NCBI RefSeq assembly: GCF_027596085.1
Contig: NC_072452.1
Location: 4,770,814-4,834,813 of the forward strand
Source of the DNA: Anoplopoma fimbria
Lineage: Eukaryota > Chordata > Actinopteri > Perciformes > Anoplopomatidae
DNA length: 64,000 bases
Direction of reading: 5' to 3'
The position numbers and the translations under genes are program-made. The notes under the pieces were generated by a model, which ran no database searches, was not told the DNA's origin, and saw only the letters and a program-made list of their open reading frames with translations. Below, in pieces: positions 41,371 to 56,030 of the stretch (its first letter is position 1; each line of letters begins with the position of its first letter).

Positions 41371-41860
41371 AGGAACAGTGTGTAACATTAATTGGATTTA
41401 TGAGATGAAATGGAGTATAATATTCAGTTTATTGTGTAATGACCCGAAACTAAGAATTATTGTTTTTTTAGTTAGTTTATAAAAAGGTCCCTCTACCATG
41501 TTGCACCGCCATGTTTCTACAGCAGCCCAGAACAGTCAGCCTGAACACTGGCTCCAGAGCCATCCATGTGTTTACATTACCTAAAGACAGGGTTAGGGTT
41601 GGTCCCCCTACAGCATCACACAGAAGCGTTGGAAATAATCCCACCCTGAGTTGAATCTTGGACAGTGCTTGGCAGGCCCGTCCGTGGCTGCTGAACGCCA
41701 CTCTGTGTTTGGTCCCTGCCCTCCCGGCGCAAAAGGCCAAGGCAAGAACCGGAACTGACTTGGTTCTTGAAGCGGCGACTCCATCCGTAGGGAAAGGCAG
41801 TCAGTGGGAAAATCGGCGTTCACTGAAGAGAAAATGGAAGCTCAGCAGAGACACTACAGG
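41371..41860. repeat. Interspersed repeat beginning AAAGGAACAGTGTGTAACAT
   Basis: The 5' end resembles another common fish MITE (AAAGGAACAGTGTGTAA), followed by GAGATGAAATGGAGTATAAT and a GC-richer body. I could not find a matching right end, so the boundary is approximate. Confidence 0.45.
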
Positions 41861-43240
41861 TAAATAGGATAAAGAAAATACATTTTAAATTTCCCCATCA
41901 AACTCGCCAGTTGATAACCTACATAAAGACCTTTTTTTGTATTACAAGTTTTCTGAAATGTTATGTTTAAATATGCATATGAAACATTAATGCTAACTTT
42001 TTAGTTAATTGAATCTACAGATGTAAATAGACAAAGTAGTAAAATAAGCAGCTAAATGTGTATTTGAAAGTATTCTTTCCACTAGTCTGAATGAAGACAT
42101 ATTATGGGAGAGAAATAGCCCAGATTCTCAAAAATGACCAGTGTATGAAAAACAATGCTTTTCCCCTTAGTGTCTTGTCCAAGTACAGAGCATTGATTTA
42201 CAAATAAGACGACTTTTCTACCTATGGAAATCCATTATATTGGAAATAAAGTAAGAAGCCTATAACTAACTTGTTACTTGCAACAGGGCTTCTAACAAAA
42301 CCCAACATAGATATGTAAATACATTTTTACAGTGTCAGAAATGCATAGAATTCACATTCCAATATCAATTATACTAAAATACCTAGACATAATGTCTAAA
42401 CAGACATTAATCCTGTTGGTTTAGACATGAATACAGGAATATATTTAGAGTGTTGTGCTCTTTCCTTCACCAGCTCTGGAGAACATGAGGTCACCCTGTG
42501 AACAAAAATGTTTGTATAAATGCAATTATATTTTATACCAATTAAAAGTAGACTGTGACTAGCCTTTTTCTTTAGAAAATGGAAGATTGTGAAATAATAC
42601 AACACAACAACTATTTTCCAATAAAAGCAGCTAGCAGAACTATCTCCAAAAGTTGATAAATCTAAAGTTAGTTGCAAATGAGACAACACTGACAGAAAGT
42701 CCCTTCATTACAACCTAATGAAATGATTGGGCTGGTTTATAACTGCCCTCGACAGCCACATAACAGATTTTTTCTTTTTTTGGTAAGAGCATTTGATTTA
42801 TTGATTGCTGACAAGATGTAATGAGAATTTCAACAAAACAATCTTAAACGTTTTCTTATGTAGGTCATCAAAATTAGACTATTTCATAACCAGAAATAAG
42901 TTCCTCTCATTGATTTCAAATGATTTTGTTTCAAATGATTAGTAAAACTAATTTAAATAAAACATTCACCTGTGCAATACAGCCTCACTTTCACCATAAA
43001 GAGGAGCTTTCTCTCTATGCGCTGCCATGGGTGTTGTTTTGCGTGTCACAGGATAAAGTACAGGCCTCTGGCACCGATGGAGGACTGCTGCTTTGTCAGC
43101 TCCACAAACATTATTTTCAGACAGCAAAGAGCTGCATTATACAGTAGCTTATAGGGAAAGCAAAACGCTGCCGTACCGCTGACTTTGATTTTCAGCTGAG
43201 CTATTTGTTTTAGTTACAGGCCGACTCTGTCTTTTCTCTG

Positions 43241-43345
<105 letters not shown>

Positions 43346-43815
43346 GCCAGGCCAGACACAAACACACATACATTAATGCTCATCTGTTAGAAGCTGAAAC
43401 TGAGATTGAAAGAGAGACATCGTTAGATTCAATATGTTGAGAAGATTCATTTTGAATTTTGAATTTTTTATCTTAAATATTACACCCCTAATTGAATCAT
43501 ATGGTTAGGTTGTAGATCCCTGAATGACGAGTCTAGCATTTAAGGGAAATCCCCATGTTTGCTGTAGGCTAGCTTGGAATAGCTTAGCATGAAGACCAAC
43601 AGGGGGGAAAACTATTTAAAAACTAAAAAATTATATTTCAGCGCAATTAGCTATGTAGTTTGAACAGGATCTCCAAAGTGCTCTCTTGAATGCCTTAAAT
43701 ATCCAAATGATAACATGAAACACGAGAATTGGAGTTGAGACGATGTTTTATGACTGGATTGTTTCAAAAGGAGCCAGTTTACACTTAGTTATCAGTTATT
43801 TTTTTATCTTAAACA

Positions 43816-44332
43816 GGCCCTATTATGCTATTTTCCGGGTGCATATTTTTATCTCCAGTTACAGTTACAACATGTTTACATGCGCTAATGCTCATAATCC
43901 TCCTTGTTTTTCTCATCCTGGCTGTCCTGCAGCACCTCTTCTCACCCTCTCTCTGAAATGCTCCGTTGTAGCGCTTGCTCCTCCCTCCAGAAAGCAAAGT
44001 CTGCTCTGATTGGTCAGCTAGCCCACTCTGTTGTGATTGGTCAACGTTTTACATCCAGCTCCGTCTCTCTCTTTTGTTGTTTGAGGGCCAAACTAGCCGA
44101 AAGGAGTTTTACGTCACTAGCTATAACATTGTAACCTCATAAAGTTACAGAAGTGAAGGAGACAATTCAATCGAGCCGTTTCAGTCAGCTCAGGAGCAGT
44201 GATTCTGAGGGGGAGGGTAACTCCTTTTAGGCGTGGACTTCAGGTTTTACACTCTACGGACCTTTTACATGTACAAAAATATATATAACACACTAAAGAA
44301 GAGGGAAAAAAGTGGCAAAGCATAATAGGGCC
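43816..44332. mobile_element. MITE with GGCCCTATTATGCT inverted ends
   Basis: The left end GGCCCTATTATGCT (43816-43829) and the right end AGCATAATAGGGCC (44319-44332) are exact inverses. The interior is GC-richer, with two short direct GATTGGTCA repeats. A familiar teleost non-autonomous DNA element; I could not define the target duplication. Confidence 0.8.
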
Positions 44333-44359
44333 ACTTTTATAAAAAAGAAAATCATAGTC

Positions 44360-44860
44360 AGACGATGGCCAATAGGTTCCAAGCAGGTGGACGTAGTCAT
44401 TGTGACGTCACCCATTGGTTTGTTGACTGCCGTTTTAAGTCTCGAGCTCGGCATATTTCGCTTCCACATCTTAGATTACGGCTGTCACAATCTTGTTTTT
44501 TTCGCAACCAATGAAGGAAGTTACCACATTTGGAATGGGGAGGAGTGACGTAAAGACGCCATTCACGTCTCTGGTAGCAGCAAAGGGCCTGTCAAAGTAA
44601 GCCCGCCCTAAAGCATCCCCTGCTGTATGGTCTATTTGACTCTAAATGGACCATAATTTACTAAATGAACATCATGTTGTATTGCAGGAGACTTGAAACT
44701 AGAGATTGAGACCATAGACTCATGCTAACAATGTTTACTGAGGTAATAAATCAAGTGAGAAGTAGAGTAATTTTCTCATAGACTTCTATACAACCAGAGG
44801 AGTCGCCCCCTGCTGGTCAGTAGAGAGAATGCAGCTTTAAGACACTTCCGCATCAGGCAG
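44360..44860. repeat. Common perciform interspersed repeat
   Basis: It includes TGTGACGTCACCCATTGGTT, CAACCAATGAAGGAAGTTAC, TCAAGTGAGAAGTAGAGTAA and TATACAACCAGAGGAGTCGC followed by CCCCTGCTGGT. I recognise these motifs from many fish genomic sequences, but not the element's class. Confidence 0.55.
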
Positions 44861-47800
44861 AACAGGAGGTTACTGCCTGGTTGCTTTTCAGCCAATGCAT
44901 GCCACCTCTTTCGCTCTCCAAACGGACTGTTTACCTGCATGAAACCAAAAGCTTGCTCAAACCACCCACCGTGTTACAGATATCACGTGTGGTGAGACGG
45001 GCAGCGTATCTGAGTGTGTGAACATGGGAGAGGAGGGTCTCCAGCTGTTCATTCAACTCCCCGACACATCTGCACATCAAGGCTTGTGCCGCTCCCGCAG
45101 CCTGGCTTCAGCTGGCGAGAAAAAGTCACTTTACTCGTGTTTCAAATGTTTTATTCAGTAACAACCGTCTGTGCTTGGCAGTTTATGTGTGTGTCTGTCT
45201 GTGTGTGTTTTTTTGTTTTTCCATCCTTGTGAGGACCAGTTTGAAAACCCTCCTCACATCTTAAAGGGTTTAGCTCAAGATTAGGCTTTGGATTTAGAGC
45301 TAGGATGAGAGGATCAAACTGAAATTAGTAAAGCATTAGACTTTAGGGTTTGGTTAGAATGAGGAAGTATATGTAAAAATTATATAATTTACCTAGAATT
45401 GTTGGTAAGCCCACCGAAAAAGAGGAATAACAAATGAGGAAAATATTAAGCCAGGTATTAAAACACTTAATTTTCAAAACCAAAAAAAAACAGAATGAAC
45501 ACGTTCTCCTTGATTACACTTGTTTAATTGTTGCACTATTGAAACATCATAGCAAAAAGCATACACACACGCACACAAAAAAACCCTGATGGATATTTGC
45601 AAAGCAATAAAGAAGCTGGGGGGGGGCCTTCTCAATATGAGAATTTCAAAAACAATCAAGCATAATGATTCTGTTTTAGTGCCCAGCAGAGCTCTTAGCT
45701 CACCGTTGATGCTCTGAAACTCGGCACAGTTCACCGGCTGCCTGGAAGGTAGCAAATCAATCTACAAACATATGCTCTGGTTTGGAGAACCGTTGGCAGT
45801 AAGTGGGCCATTTATAGTTTATGGGCAAGAAATATGGAAAGGCATCAGCAAAAAAATCAGCTTTTCAACACTAATGCAGATAGTTGGCGTGTCCAGCCAG
45901 TGTAGAACCTCGTAACAGGGCGACCATGTGCTGTAAACACCAAGGCTGGTTTACCGACAGGGCCAACTGCTGAAACACTAGGGACCCAAAATGCAGCCTT
46001 AAAGTGTCATCATTATTGAAAATATTATTATAAAATGAGTTAATTGAAGGACCTTAGAGGGGAGTTGTCCAGTGATTTAGATTTGTACCATGAGGTTGAC
46101 GGACTTGCAAGAGACAGATTTACAAAAAGAATGGACAAAATGTATGCAGTAGCGGCCTAAAGGAGTCCTGATTTTAAAGATCCTACTATGAGTCGAGCTT
46201 CAAAAAAACTGGATCATACACTTCCCATAATGCAACTCTATTGCATTATTTTTTACCATGAGCAAACTCTATCCAATTAAGAAGACCTTGAGATGCAGAA
46301 TAAAGTGTGTCTGTTTGGAGTGCGTGGCCGTTTAAAATTACACAGATTGCTCGTCTCCAGGTATTGCTGCTTGCAGAGTTTCTGGAAGGGCTCCAAAAGC
46401 ACTAGATCGTACAGCTCCAACAATGCAACTCGATAGACACTTTTATTTAACCCTCCTTGGTATGCTTGTTACAAGAGTGTCCCTTACTTAAAAGCATACT
46501 ACTTGGATGAAACTGCATTAAGAAACACTTTGTTAGCAGAGTGACACACTGCTTATGTGTAGTGAAGCAGATATAGACAGGTTTTAAATAGGGCCTTCAC
46601 ACCCTGATAGTTGGCTCTGGGCACAGTTAGGCATTTTTCACAGTTAAGCCATTTCTTTCATTAGCAGTCGCAGCAGATATTTCTTCTGCACTGAGAAGGA
46701 GGTAAGTGTATTTTGATTCCATGAAGAGCATGAACACATTCATGTGGCCTTGAAGAGCCTGCAGGGTGAAAATACTGGGACAGAACAGCCCACATGGGTC
46801 CGCTGTGTGCAGCCTGTTGCTCCTCGGGTGATCGGTGTAAGTGATGCAAGTGTTTAGATACTGTGTGTGTTTGGGTGTGCGTGTTTGGGTTTTTGTGTGT
46901 GCGCTAGAATACGCACAAGGGTGTGTAACTGTTGGCTTTTCTTTCTCGAGCGTATTCTGTCAACATCTTTATAAAGAAAACTCTCGCGCTGTGCTTTAAG
47001 CGGCTATCGTTGATTCCTTATAATAACAATGTACCAAATTACCATACTACTAGGACGAAGAAGAAAAAATGAAGTTGCCCCCAATGATTTGTCAATCATG
47101 CTGAAGTAATAGGGTCCGTGTACATTCTGATAGTTTGTTTATTGGATGTAATCAAAAGTGGCAGAAATGAGAAAATGATAGCCAGGAGCCTACTTGGCAA
47201 AGAAGCTTTTAGTGGTTAGCCGTAGCATTTAGCCAGCACAGACACCAGCACAGACACCAGCACCTTGCGTCTGCTAACGGATGGCTCGACTCCCCCCAAG
47301 ACCAGACTGTTAAACAGGTTGGACCCTGCTGCTGGCCAACATCTGGCAACATCTGACACATCTTAACCTTCATTTCATCTTAAATAATTATGACGTTTTA
47401 TCTTTCTCCCAAATTTTGATTTTGGTTGTGGCTCATTAGTCATGAATATTTACAGTAATCGAGAAATGCTACATGTAGTTCCGCCTTGACCAGCTACAAC
47501 AGTGAAATGCTGCTTATGGCTACTGTGGCTTTGTCGTAGAGCGGTTCAATCAGAGGATCCTTGGAAGAAACTTAAACCAGTAGGCTGTGCCTGCAGCGAA
47601 TGAATGGGTGTAAATGTTAGTTAGTCCTGAGGTTAGCTATACAGTTACAGGTCCATTTACCATTTATGCATTGATACACCATCATATTTACAGACCGCAG
47701 TTCTTTACACATGTGACACGTGAAGTCAATGTTGATTTATTTTTCACAAAGTTTAGTTTGAAAAGACCGTATGCATGTAACAAGCAGAAATTGTCACACT

Positions 47801-48198
47801 TGTTTTGGTAGGAAAACTGAAAGAAAATGAGGAGGAACTATTCGTAGGATATCACAAATGATTGTATGAGGATATGTTGTATATATAATAATATATCAGT
47901 CACAGGGGACATTTCTGCATTACAAGTACATGTACTTTCATACTCTAAGTACATTTTGCTGATGATACTATACTTTTACATCAATTGGATTTGGACTGAA
48001 GGACTTTTACTCACTTACTTTAAATGCTGGCTTTGAATACTTCTTCAACCAGTCAAGTCCTCACAAATGCAGCGAGGGAAATGTGTGCTGAGCAGCAACT
48101 TGCTGTTAATTAGTTTTTTTTTTTGAAGGACAGAATAAAAAACAAGCTGTGCAAGACCTGAGCCACTGACTGTATTGAGATCCATGAGCTGCCTGCCA

Positions 48199-48292
<94 letters not shown>

Positions 48293-48338
48293 ACGTAGCA
48301 CTGGCATTGCTCTGAAGGTTTACTGATCAACTGACCCT

Positions 48339-48374
<36 letters not shown>

Positions 48375-48572
48375 CATCGGGGGGGTACAGCTCGCTGAAG
48401 CAGCGGGTTCAGAAATGAAAAACAACAAAAACACTGATGACTTTATGGATTTTTTTTTAGATAATGCATTTGCTGCAGGATGTGCTCTGCCTGGTTCATT
48501 GTGCCAAAAGGAGAGAGAGAGAGAGAGGAACAGGAATGTTGCAGATGAGAAGGAAGAGGAAGAGGAGGGGAA

Positions 48573-48623
<51 letters not shown>

Positions 48624-50794
48624 TTCATCCGTGAGACGGATAGTTAAGAAAGGCGACGGAGAGGAACTTAGATGGACAGATAGACGAGAAGAAGAAGGGA
48701 GGAAGAGGGGAAGGTTTGTAGGGGAGAATATTGAGTTGGGAGTACGGCGTTTCCTCCGGCCATGCCTGTCTTGTTGTTGTTGTGTTCCCAGCAGAGGAGT
48801 TTATCTGAAGTATCTGGGATCTAAGTGAATTACTGTAGCCTATCTCCACGCAGCAGATAAGCAGCCCAGGCCGCTTTCAGGACAATCAGATCTGCATCAA
48901 GGTCTCGGGGCATTTTTATTGACCATCAGAGGGTCCCCATGGAGTTAATATAGAGGTTGGATTTACGTGACTCTCTGTTTGTGTGTGGGTGTGTGTGGCA
49001 TTTAATTCCTGCTTTTTTTTCAGGCCGCTGCTAAGTTGCTCTACCACAGGTTCACGTCAACACTTTTTTATTGCCACTAGTGGGAGCATGTACACACACA
49101 CAGTCAAACACAAGCCCATTGTGTGTTGGCCTTGTAATTTCCCACAAGAGCTGTGCGGTTGTTGGATGGTTGATGAGTGGATGTGGCTTCCTCGTGTGGA
49201 TCGCCCAGTGAATGTGTGTCTGGCCTTTGAATTAGTCTCTGTTTATACCGGCCTTGGTGCCTCACAAAGCAGCGAAGGCTGAAACTTATAGCCGCTCTGC
49301 AAACGGGTTTGACTGCGGGTCGACCGCTTACTTATGAGTCGGTGTTAAAGTGGTGATCTTTCTTTCAGAGCCTTTTTTTTTATTAAAGTGTCTATCTTAG
49401 CTGTGGTGCTTTGTAGCCCACTGCTCAGAGATATCCCGCGCTATCAGCTCTGTAGTTGCTTTTATTGCATTCAAACATCAAGTTACACACATGGAGGTCA
49501 TTCTTAGGGTTACACATGAAAGACACGGTTCAAATAAATCACCTCTACTGCAGATAGTTCCGTTTTATTTACCCAGCGTTTGAGATATCCTCTGAGACAT
49601 CTGCCTCCAACTCAATACAAAAATAATAAATAAAATTGTTGATTTGTGCTGCCAAAGGTAACTAGAATACCTCAACAGCAACATCTATTTCTGGAAACTG
49701 TTTTCAAGGGGAAAAATATTCTACCAAAGAAAAAGTTCCATTGAAAACTGGTCGCAGTGTTGGAAAGAATTTCAATGCTTAAAGCACCACAAATTCCACT
49801 CCAGGGCACAGAAATCACCTGGATTACTTTAGGAGGAACTGGAGGGTGGTTGCAACACTTCTGCATACTAACATGCACTAACATGCACTAACATGCACTA
49901 AAAGCATCTGTGGCCGGCACAGTCAAAAAATCCCAGAGAAACCCGGATTACAACACACACAGCTGCTCAGGTAGACATTAGCCCACTATATCTTTACATA
50001 GCAAATAGTGTTTGCTGCTATATTATAGCTCTGACTTCTTTAAAGAAACCAACACTCAACCTCTATAATGTAAAGAATTACAGTCCTGTCTCTCTTCTAC
50101 ATCTTCTCTCTAAAACACATGCGTTCCTCACTCAACTTTCTGATGTCCCCCCATCTGTCTGGTTTCAAGGCTGACACTGCAGAGACTGCCCTGCTTGCCG
50201 TCACCTTTCAATAGCCTTTGACAACCATTTGACCACCCTCCAGGATCTGTGTCTAAACCTTGCAGCCTCACTACTGGTGTCCCTCAGGGTTTGGTCCAGG
50301 GGTCCCTCCTCTTTTCGACCTTGTTACTTGGCTTCATTATGCACTCGTATAGCTTTTCCTACCAACCCTATGTAAGATACACTTCACTGATTCTCTCTTT
50401 CACAGGGTCTGAGATATTGACAGAATAACCCAGGTTACAGGATGAGATGTCTGCATACTAGTGATTGGCGGGTCTACTGTCACCCGATGGGGTCAAGCAG
50501 GTTCAAGCTTACAAGAAAATATCAAGGGTACGGGTGAGCAATTTAAAAAGTGACAAAGCAGCGTTCCGAGTAGGTTTAGATTATATATGATGCATTTATT
50601 TCTGATGTGACAAATAATACAAAATAGTGGCCTTTAACAGTCCACTTTCCACCTTCTATTCCCCTCTATCTCTCAGAACATACAGACACAGATCATTAGA
50701 GTTTGAGTCACTGACATGTAACATATTGTAGTGTTAAAACAAAGACACGTACACAGAGCTGACTGATGTACAGACAACAGAAACGCTCTTTTTT
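44861..50794. other. Intergenic, repeats only
   Basis: No exon that I can support. It holds (GT)n at 48205-48289, (CT)n at about 48341-48370, (GA)n at about 48575-48619 and three ATGCACTAAC-type tandem copies at 49868-49902. A weak internal similarity exists between 46190-46250 and 46390-46440 (both with CTCCA/CTTCA..AA, GATC.TACA, AATGCAACTC). Confidence 0.6.
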
Positions 50795-51090
50795 ACATTA
50801 CATTACAGTCATTTAGCAGACGCTTTTATCCAAAGCGACTTACAGTCAGTAGTATATTACATATCATTCACCCATTCACACACTGATGACAGGCTACCAT
50901 GCAAGGTGCCACCATCAGACTCTAACTAACAATCATGCAACATCCAGTCCACACCGATGGCAAGCCTTCGGGAGCAACTTGGGGTTAAGTGTCTTGCCCA
51001 AGGACACATCGACTGCCGAAGCCGGGTATCGAACCACCGACTCTCTGATTGGAGAACTACCTTGCTCTCCACTACGCCACAGCCGCTTTA
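50795..51090 (-). repeat. SINE, near full length
   Basis: Read on the minus strand, the head is AGCGGCTGTGGCGTAGTGGA at 51090; the body includes TCCTTGGGCAAGACACTTAA and the 3' tail is TTTGGATAAAAGCGTCTGCT, then AAATGACTGTAATGTAATGT. It is the fuller relative of the fragment at 38548-38685. Confidence 0.8.
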
Positions 51091-51950
51091 GGGTACATTT
51101 TCCCTGCAAAAACCTACTACATCAAATTCTGTATTGTATGGGTAGTTTTAGTAGTTATGTTACACTTTTGCTTGCAGAAAATGAAACATTGTTTGCTGTA
51201 ATGTTACGGTATTATGTGGCTAATTAATAACGTTCTAATTTCAGCCTGTGAGAGGAAATACAATTTATATTCATATAAGACAAAGCAAAACAAGATTATG
51301 AAACATTTTAAGTCACTTTGATTGTATTTGAGTTATCAAACAGTTTTACAGAGGTACAGATACAGCAAAAAACAAAAGAGCCTTCTTTACTTAAGGAATG
51401 CAGTTAATTCGGCATCACCAACACGCACGATAAATAAGAGGGCCTACAGCTTTAATTCAATGAAGCACTTTCACACTTAAGTAACACATCTGCCACGACA
51501 GAACAGTTGAAACTAAGTAAATCCTTTGCTGTGCAATGAACTGACTTCTGAGCACATTGAAAACGGGTGTTATGTGTGCTCGAAAGTGGCTGCATGTATT
51601 TCAGTTTTTCTATGCCTAATTGATGACCTCCCATACATGTCTGCAGGCGATCTAACCCCACCCCCCCCTCACCCTGTCATATCCTCTTCCGTCAACAAGG
51701 TGTGCTATCCTGCTTTTCTCTCCAACTCCTACACTCTCTGTCTGTGGTTGCATGTGTCTCTGTTTTTTTTTGTGGTTTGCTCATCATCATCATCTCCATG
51801 AGCGCCGCAGTACATTCTCCACTGGCAGGAGGTGAAAAGTTTCATGAGCGTCTCGTGTCGTCTTCCTCTGAGTCAAATTAGTTTGTGAGAATCTGTCAGT
51901 CTGTCGCTAAGAAGTGTCAGCTGCTTAGCGACAGCCGCGGGGCCTTGTCT

Positions 51951-52017
<67 letters not shown>

Positions 52018-55000
52018 TTGGGCCCCCGAACTGTCAGAAATACACACGATCCTCCATGTACGCACTTAAGATTGTGTGTGCACATGCTTTTACTGTACGC
52101 TCATTCTTTCACTCTCTCTGCACCCCCCATCGGGTCCAACCCCGCCCTCCCTCTTCACACACACAGCTGTGCTCTACTCCTCCCTCGCCTAAACATCAGC
52201 CGGGGTGATCTGTCTTCCCCAGTCTCACCTGAGGGCGATGCCGCGAGCACTGGCAATCTGTCGGCTGTCACTCTCCATCACTTTTCAATCCTCATTCCCC
52301 TCCGATACACACAAGCCAGAGCCCGGCTGCGACAACTCTTTAAAGACTTTGAAATCAACTTGAGTCATCTGACTGCAGTTCAACAGCTGCTCTCTAATGA
52401 AGGGACCTTGATGTTGGGAGGCCCAGCCTTGCATGCTCTCAAGCTTTTTACCCCTTCTTAATTTTGGTTATTATCTCTTTTTAAACTAATTAGTGAAGGG
52501 GAAAAAAACAGTTTTGTGCTGTGAGAAACTGTGGGCGCTTGAATAGGTGTAAATGAGTTTACTGACAGGCAGTGAAACAGCTCCTGTCATGTGACATACT
52601 TCGAAACAAAACATATTCAGAGTGCTGCAGGGATGACATATTTTAGAAGGCCAACCCGGAAGTTAGTATTGAACCTGGTTCCCGGGACAAAAAGGGCAAT
52701 GGGATGTTTACATTGGATTCCAGATTTATTGCAGAAAATAAGCTCTGTTACAAACAAATATTTATGATACTTATGTACAGCAACCTTTTTTTTGCCAGAT
52801 GCTGAATAGTCTAAAATCGTATAAAGTCTAAAATCGTAACTAACTGACAGTATTGTTCCGTCATGTTATGAAGTTAACTGTGAAATACAAAAAGTGCCAA
52901 CTTTGACAGAAAGCTAATGGTGTTTTTACATATATTGTTTTTGTCCTCTTGGACAAAAAAGTGGACTAACAAGAGAAGGGATTATACGCATTCACATTGT
53001 CCGCTCATTTGAAAGAGGACTCTACTATTTCTGGTCCACTTCAGCTCTGATGGTGCCTTAGTCCTCTTTTTGTTCACACTACAGATCTGACCTTCATGAC
53101 TCTTCTGGTCAATGCTTTCCCTTTAATGACATTTTTAGGGTTGGCACAGGCACTCCCATACAGAAAACTGTCTAGTTCCAACCACTTCCAACTAGACCTG
53201 TACCTATGTCCATCCGAACCGATCCGTGATTACTTAAACTTAAGTCTAGCCAGTCAGGCCTTTCCACCCTGTGCTCATCTCAGAGACGGACAAAGTGGTC
53301 CACATGCTTCTGGTTTCACCACCACTTTCCGCCAAATCTGACACAGATCTGGGATATTCCCTGTTATACTCGAGGCATTCATTCAGCATCAGAGCAACCT
53401 CCACCCCTTCTAGGAAGAGAATCCCCGACAATTGTGATAAAAAAATTTGTCCACTGGTCTTCTGCAAACCTCACATACCTCCACTCCAACCTTAACTACA
53501 TCAGAAATGCCTACACGCACCTTTCCCTCAAAGTAACTATAAAGAGATTACAGAGCTCAAGAAGAAACGTCTCCCTTCTCCTGGTTCCCTCCAGATGACA
53601 CCGGTCCGTTATCCCTCTCTGGATCCTTCAGCCTACAATCAGAATTTCCCCCCTCATCCCATCATCCTTCATTCCACCTATCCCACCCTCTATCCATCTA
53701 CCCACAACCCTTCCTTCCTCACCCTTCATCCCTTCATCCCTTGACCCTTAATTCATTCATCACACGACCCCAATCCCTTCATCCCTCAACCTTTTTCTAT
53801 ACCCATAAAACATTCCTCCTAAATCATCATGGGTCCCCTTCATCTTCAATACGTAATAAAGTATTGGTAACCCTAATCGTTATTGGGGTTTTCTCTGCAA
53901 TCTTCCGATTGCACATTTGTACTGAATATCAACAGAATATAATCTGCAACTGATCAAATGGGTCATCCCTAGTGGAAAGCCTAGAGGGCTAAAAAACAAT
54001 GATTAAGTTGTGCGAACCCGGAGTGTGTTGTGTTCACAATGCAAAGGTTAAGCAATCTGCAGCGGGGAGTTGAAGCAAACAGTACTCAGGCCAATTCCTC
54101 AGGAGGACTAACATGGTTTGTTTCAGAAGGGTTCATATGCTCCAAAAATGCTCTAGGGTTGTTTGGAGGGCTGAGAGGATCCAATGGTCAAAACACCCTG
54201 AAAAGACTATCATTCAGCTCAGAGGCTTGTGAGATAGCACGTTAAAATCCTGCTGATGCAGATATGCAGCTATGTGGTTTTTTTTACACTAACAGAGTAT
54301 GCTTTCCTTTGAGAACCAGTTTGGAACACCTCCTTTATGCCTGCTGGTTTAGAAAAGCAGCCTTCTTGTGTAAAGTGTAATAATGACCCTCACCTCGGCT
54401 CTAAATTCAAACCACAGAAACATTCCAATGAAATCCTGGTTTTCACTGATCCAATTAAGAACCCTCCAGTTGGTTTCAGGAAAAGGTAAATTGGCTTTTG
54501 TTTCCTTTCTAATGCAATTATCTAAATCTTTTAAAATACAATTAGGCCTCAGCAGCAGCAGTTATACGGGTGTGCACACTAACACAACCTGGGTTTCCTT
54601 TTTATTACTGATGTCAGATATACATGCCCAGTACATAAATCAAAGTATATATTTTTGGGGGTTGAAAAAACAACAACATAGTCTTTTTGTATTACTTTAT
54701 CTAACTAGTCAATATGGGAACATTGATAATATATTTTGGGTACTCTTCCTTCTCTTTTTCTTTTCTCTCTATAGTGAATTTTCAACATTACAAGGTATTT
54801 TTATTTCTTACTTCACAGAGTAAACTCCCACATCACCTTATTTGTGTTTCTACATCCCAGTGCTTTTGAAACTGCTTTGTTCACTTAGTAACGACATTTA
54901 ATTCAATAAATCTACTCAAGGGACTTGGTGTGCATATGCATACTAAACCTACAGTACAGTGTGCATTTTGATGTTAAGGGAGCACAATACGATCAAAACA

Positions 55001-55794
55001 TCATGTTATAGTTCGTTTTGAAGCTTATTTTGAGGAGAACCAAAGAATATCACGATGCAGGTAGCAGTTATGAAAGCTATGCTATCCTTTTTGTGATGGC
55101 CAAAATTGTCAAATGACGCTCCAAGGGAACATATCCTTCCATGGGTTGTTTGCCAGTCACTAACCAGAATAGGATATCGCATTGGTCCAATGATGATTTC
55201 CAAATGTCATCTTGTATTGGCTACCATGTGACAGACAAGCGCAGTAAATCGACCGGTGACTATTGGGTCATACTGTAGATATTTAAACTACTAAAATAAA
55301 TAACAATAAATAACAGTTCTAAATACTTCAAACAAAAGCTTCACAGTTCACGCTGTTTATGTATTGCTTACCACGTGAAAGTACTGTAAAACTAAAATAC
55401 ACACAAAAAAACATATGAAATCACTGTTAAGTTACAAAAGCATATTCAATCAACTACACAATTTAGCATTATGCTAAAATAATTCCAGACATAGGTAGCA
55501 TAACTGCTACAACTATGTGGCAAATAACTAGCGCCAAGTCCTTTAGCCTGACGCTAACTCATAATGGGCATAACGGAAATTACCATAGCAATAATATCAT
55601 TTTAACAAACTATACATTTTGCATCACATGCTCAAAAATCGAAATGTGTGCTGATTATTACAGGCCTTATTTCCTATTGTCAATGGAAACGAACGTATTG
55701 CTGCTGACTTCACACTGCTAGCTTAATCTTTGACCAGCTACAACAACTTCAAAGTGTCCAAAATGTGGCTCAGCAGGGTCGTCCTTCAATCAGA
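51091..55794. other. Intergenic, repeats only
   Basis: A (CA)n tract at 51952-52016 follows an 11-bp hairpin (51901-51911 / 51924-51934). A pyrimidine-rich stretch with many ATCCCTTC-like units lies at 53600-53820. The frame at 52018-52461 (147 codons) has no motif that I recognise and includes part of the low-complexity DNA. The frame at 54383-54823 is AT-rich and similarly unsupported. Confidence 0.55.
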
Positions 55795-56030
55795 TAATCG
55801 GCTTCGGTTGGTCCATGTCGTCTTTGGAGAAGACACTTATCCCAAAATGTCCATGAACTGTTGTGAAGGGTTAGTTAGAGTCCTGATGGGCAGGTGGCAC
55901 CTTGCATGGTAGCGCTTGTCATCAGTGTATGAATTGATGGGAATGGGTGAATGATGACATGTAGTGTGAAAGCGCCTTGAGTGGTCAGAAGACTAGAAAA
56001 GCGCTTAGCATGTACAATTACATTTACTTT
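55795..56030 (+). repeat. SINE remnant (same type as 1926-2145)
   Basis: It contains GGCAGGTGGCACCTTGCATG, GTGTGAAAGCGCCTTGAGTG and GTCAGAAGACTAGAAAAGCG. The 5' tRNA-like head is degraded. Confidence 0.75.

Noticed and set aside
48415..48828. 137-codon Arg/Glu-rich frame
   Set aside because: The core is the (GA)n repeat; flanks show no recognisable domain or splice structure.
52018..52461. 147-codon frame
   Set aside because: No motif recognised, and no splice or promoter context to support it.
53741..53953. Frame ending in a hydrophobic segment, considered as an Env-like membrane tail
   Set aside because: Isolated hydrophobic stretch downstream of a low-complexity pyrimidine-rich region; no other viral feature nearby.
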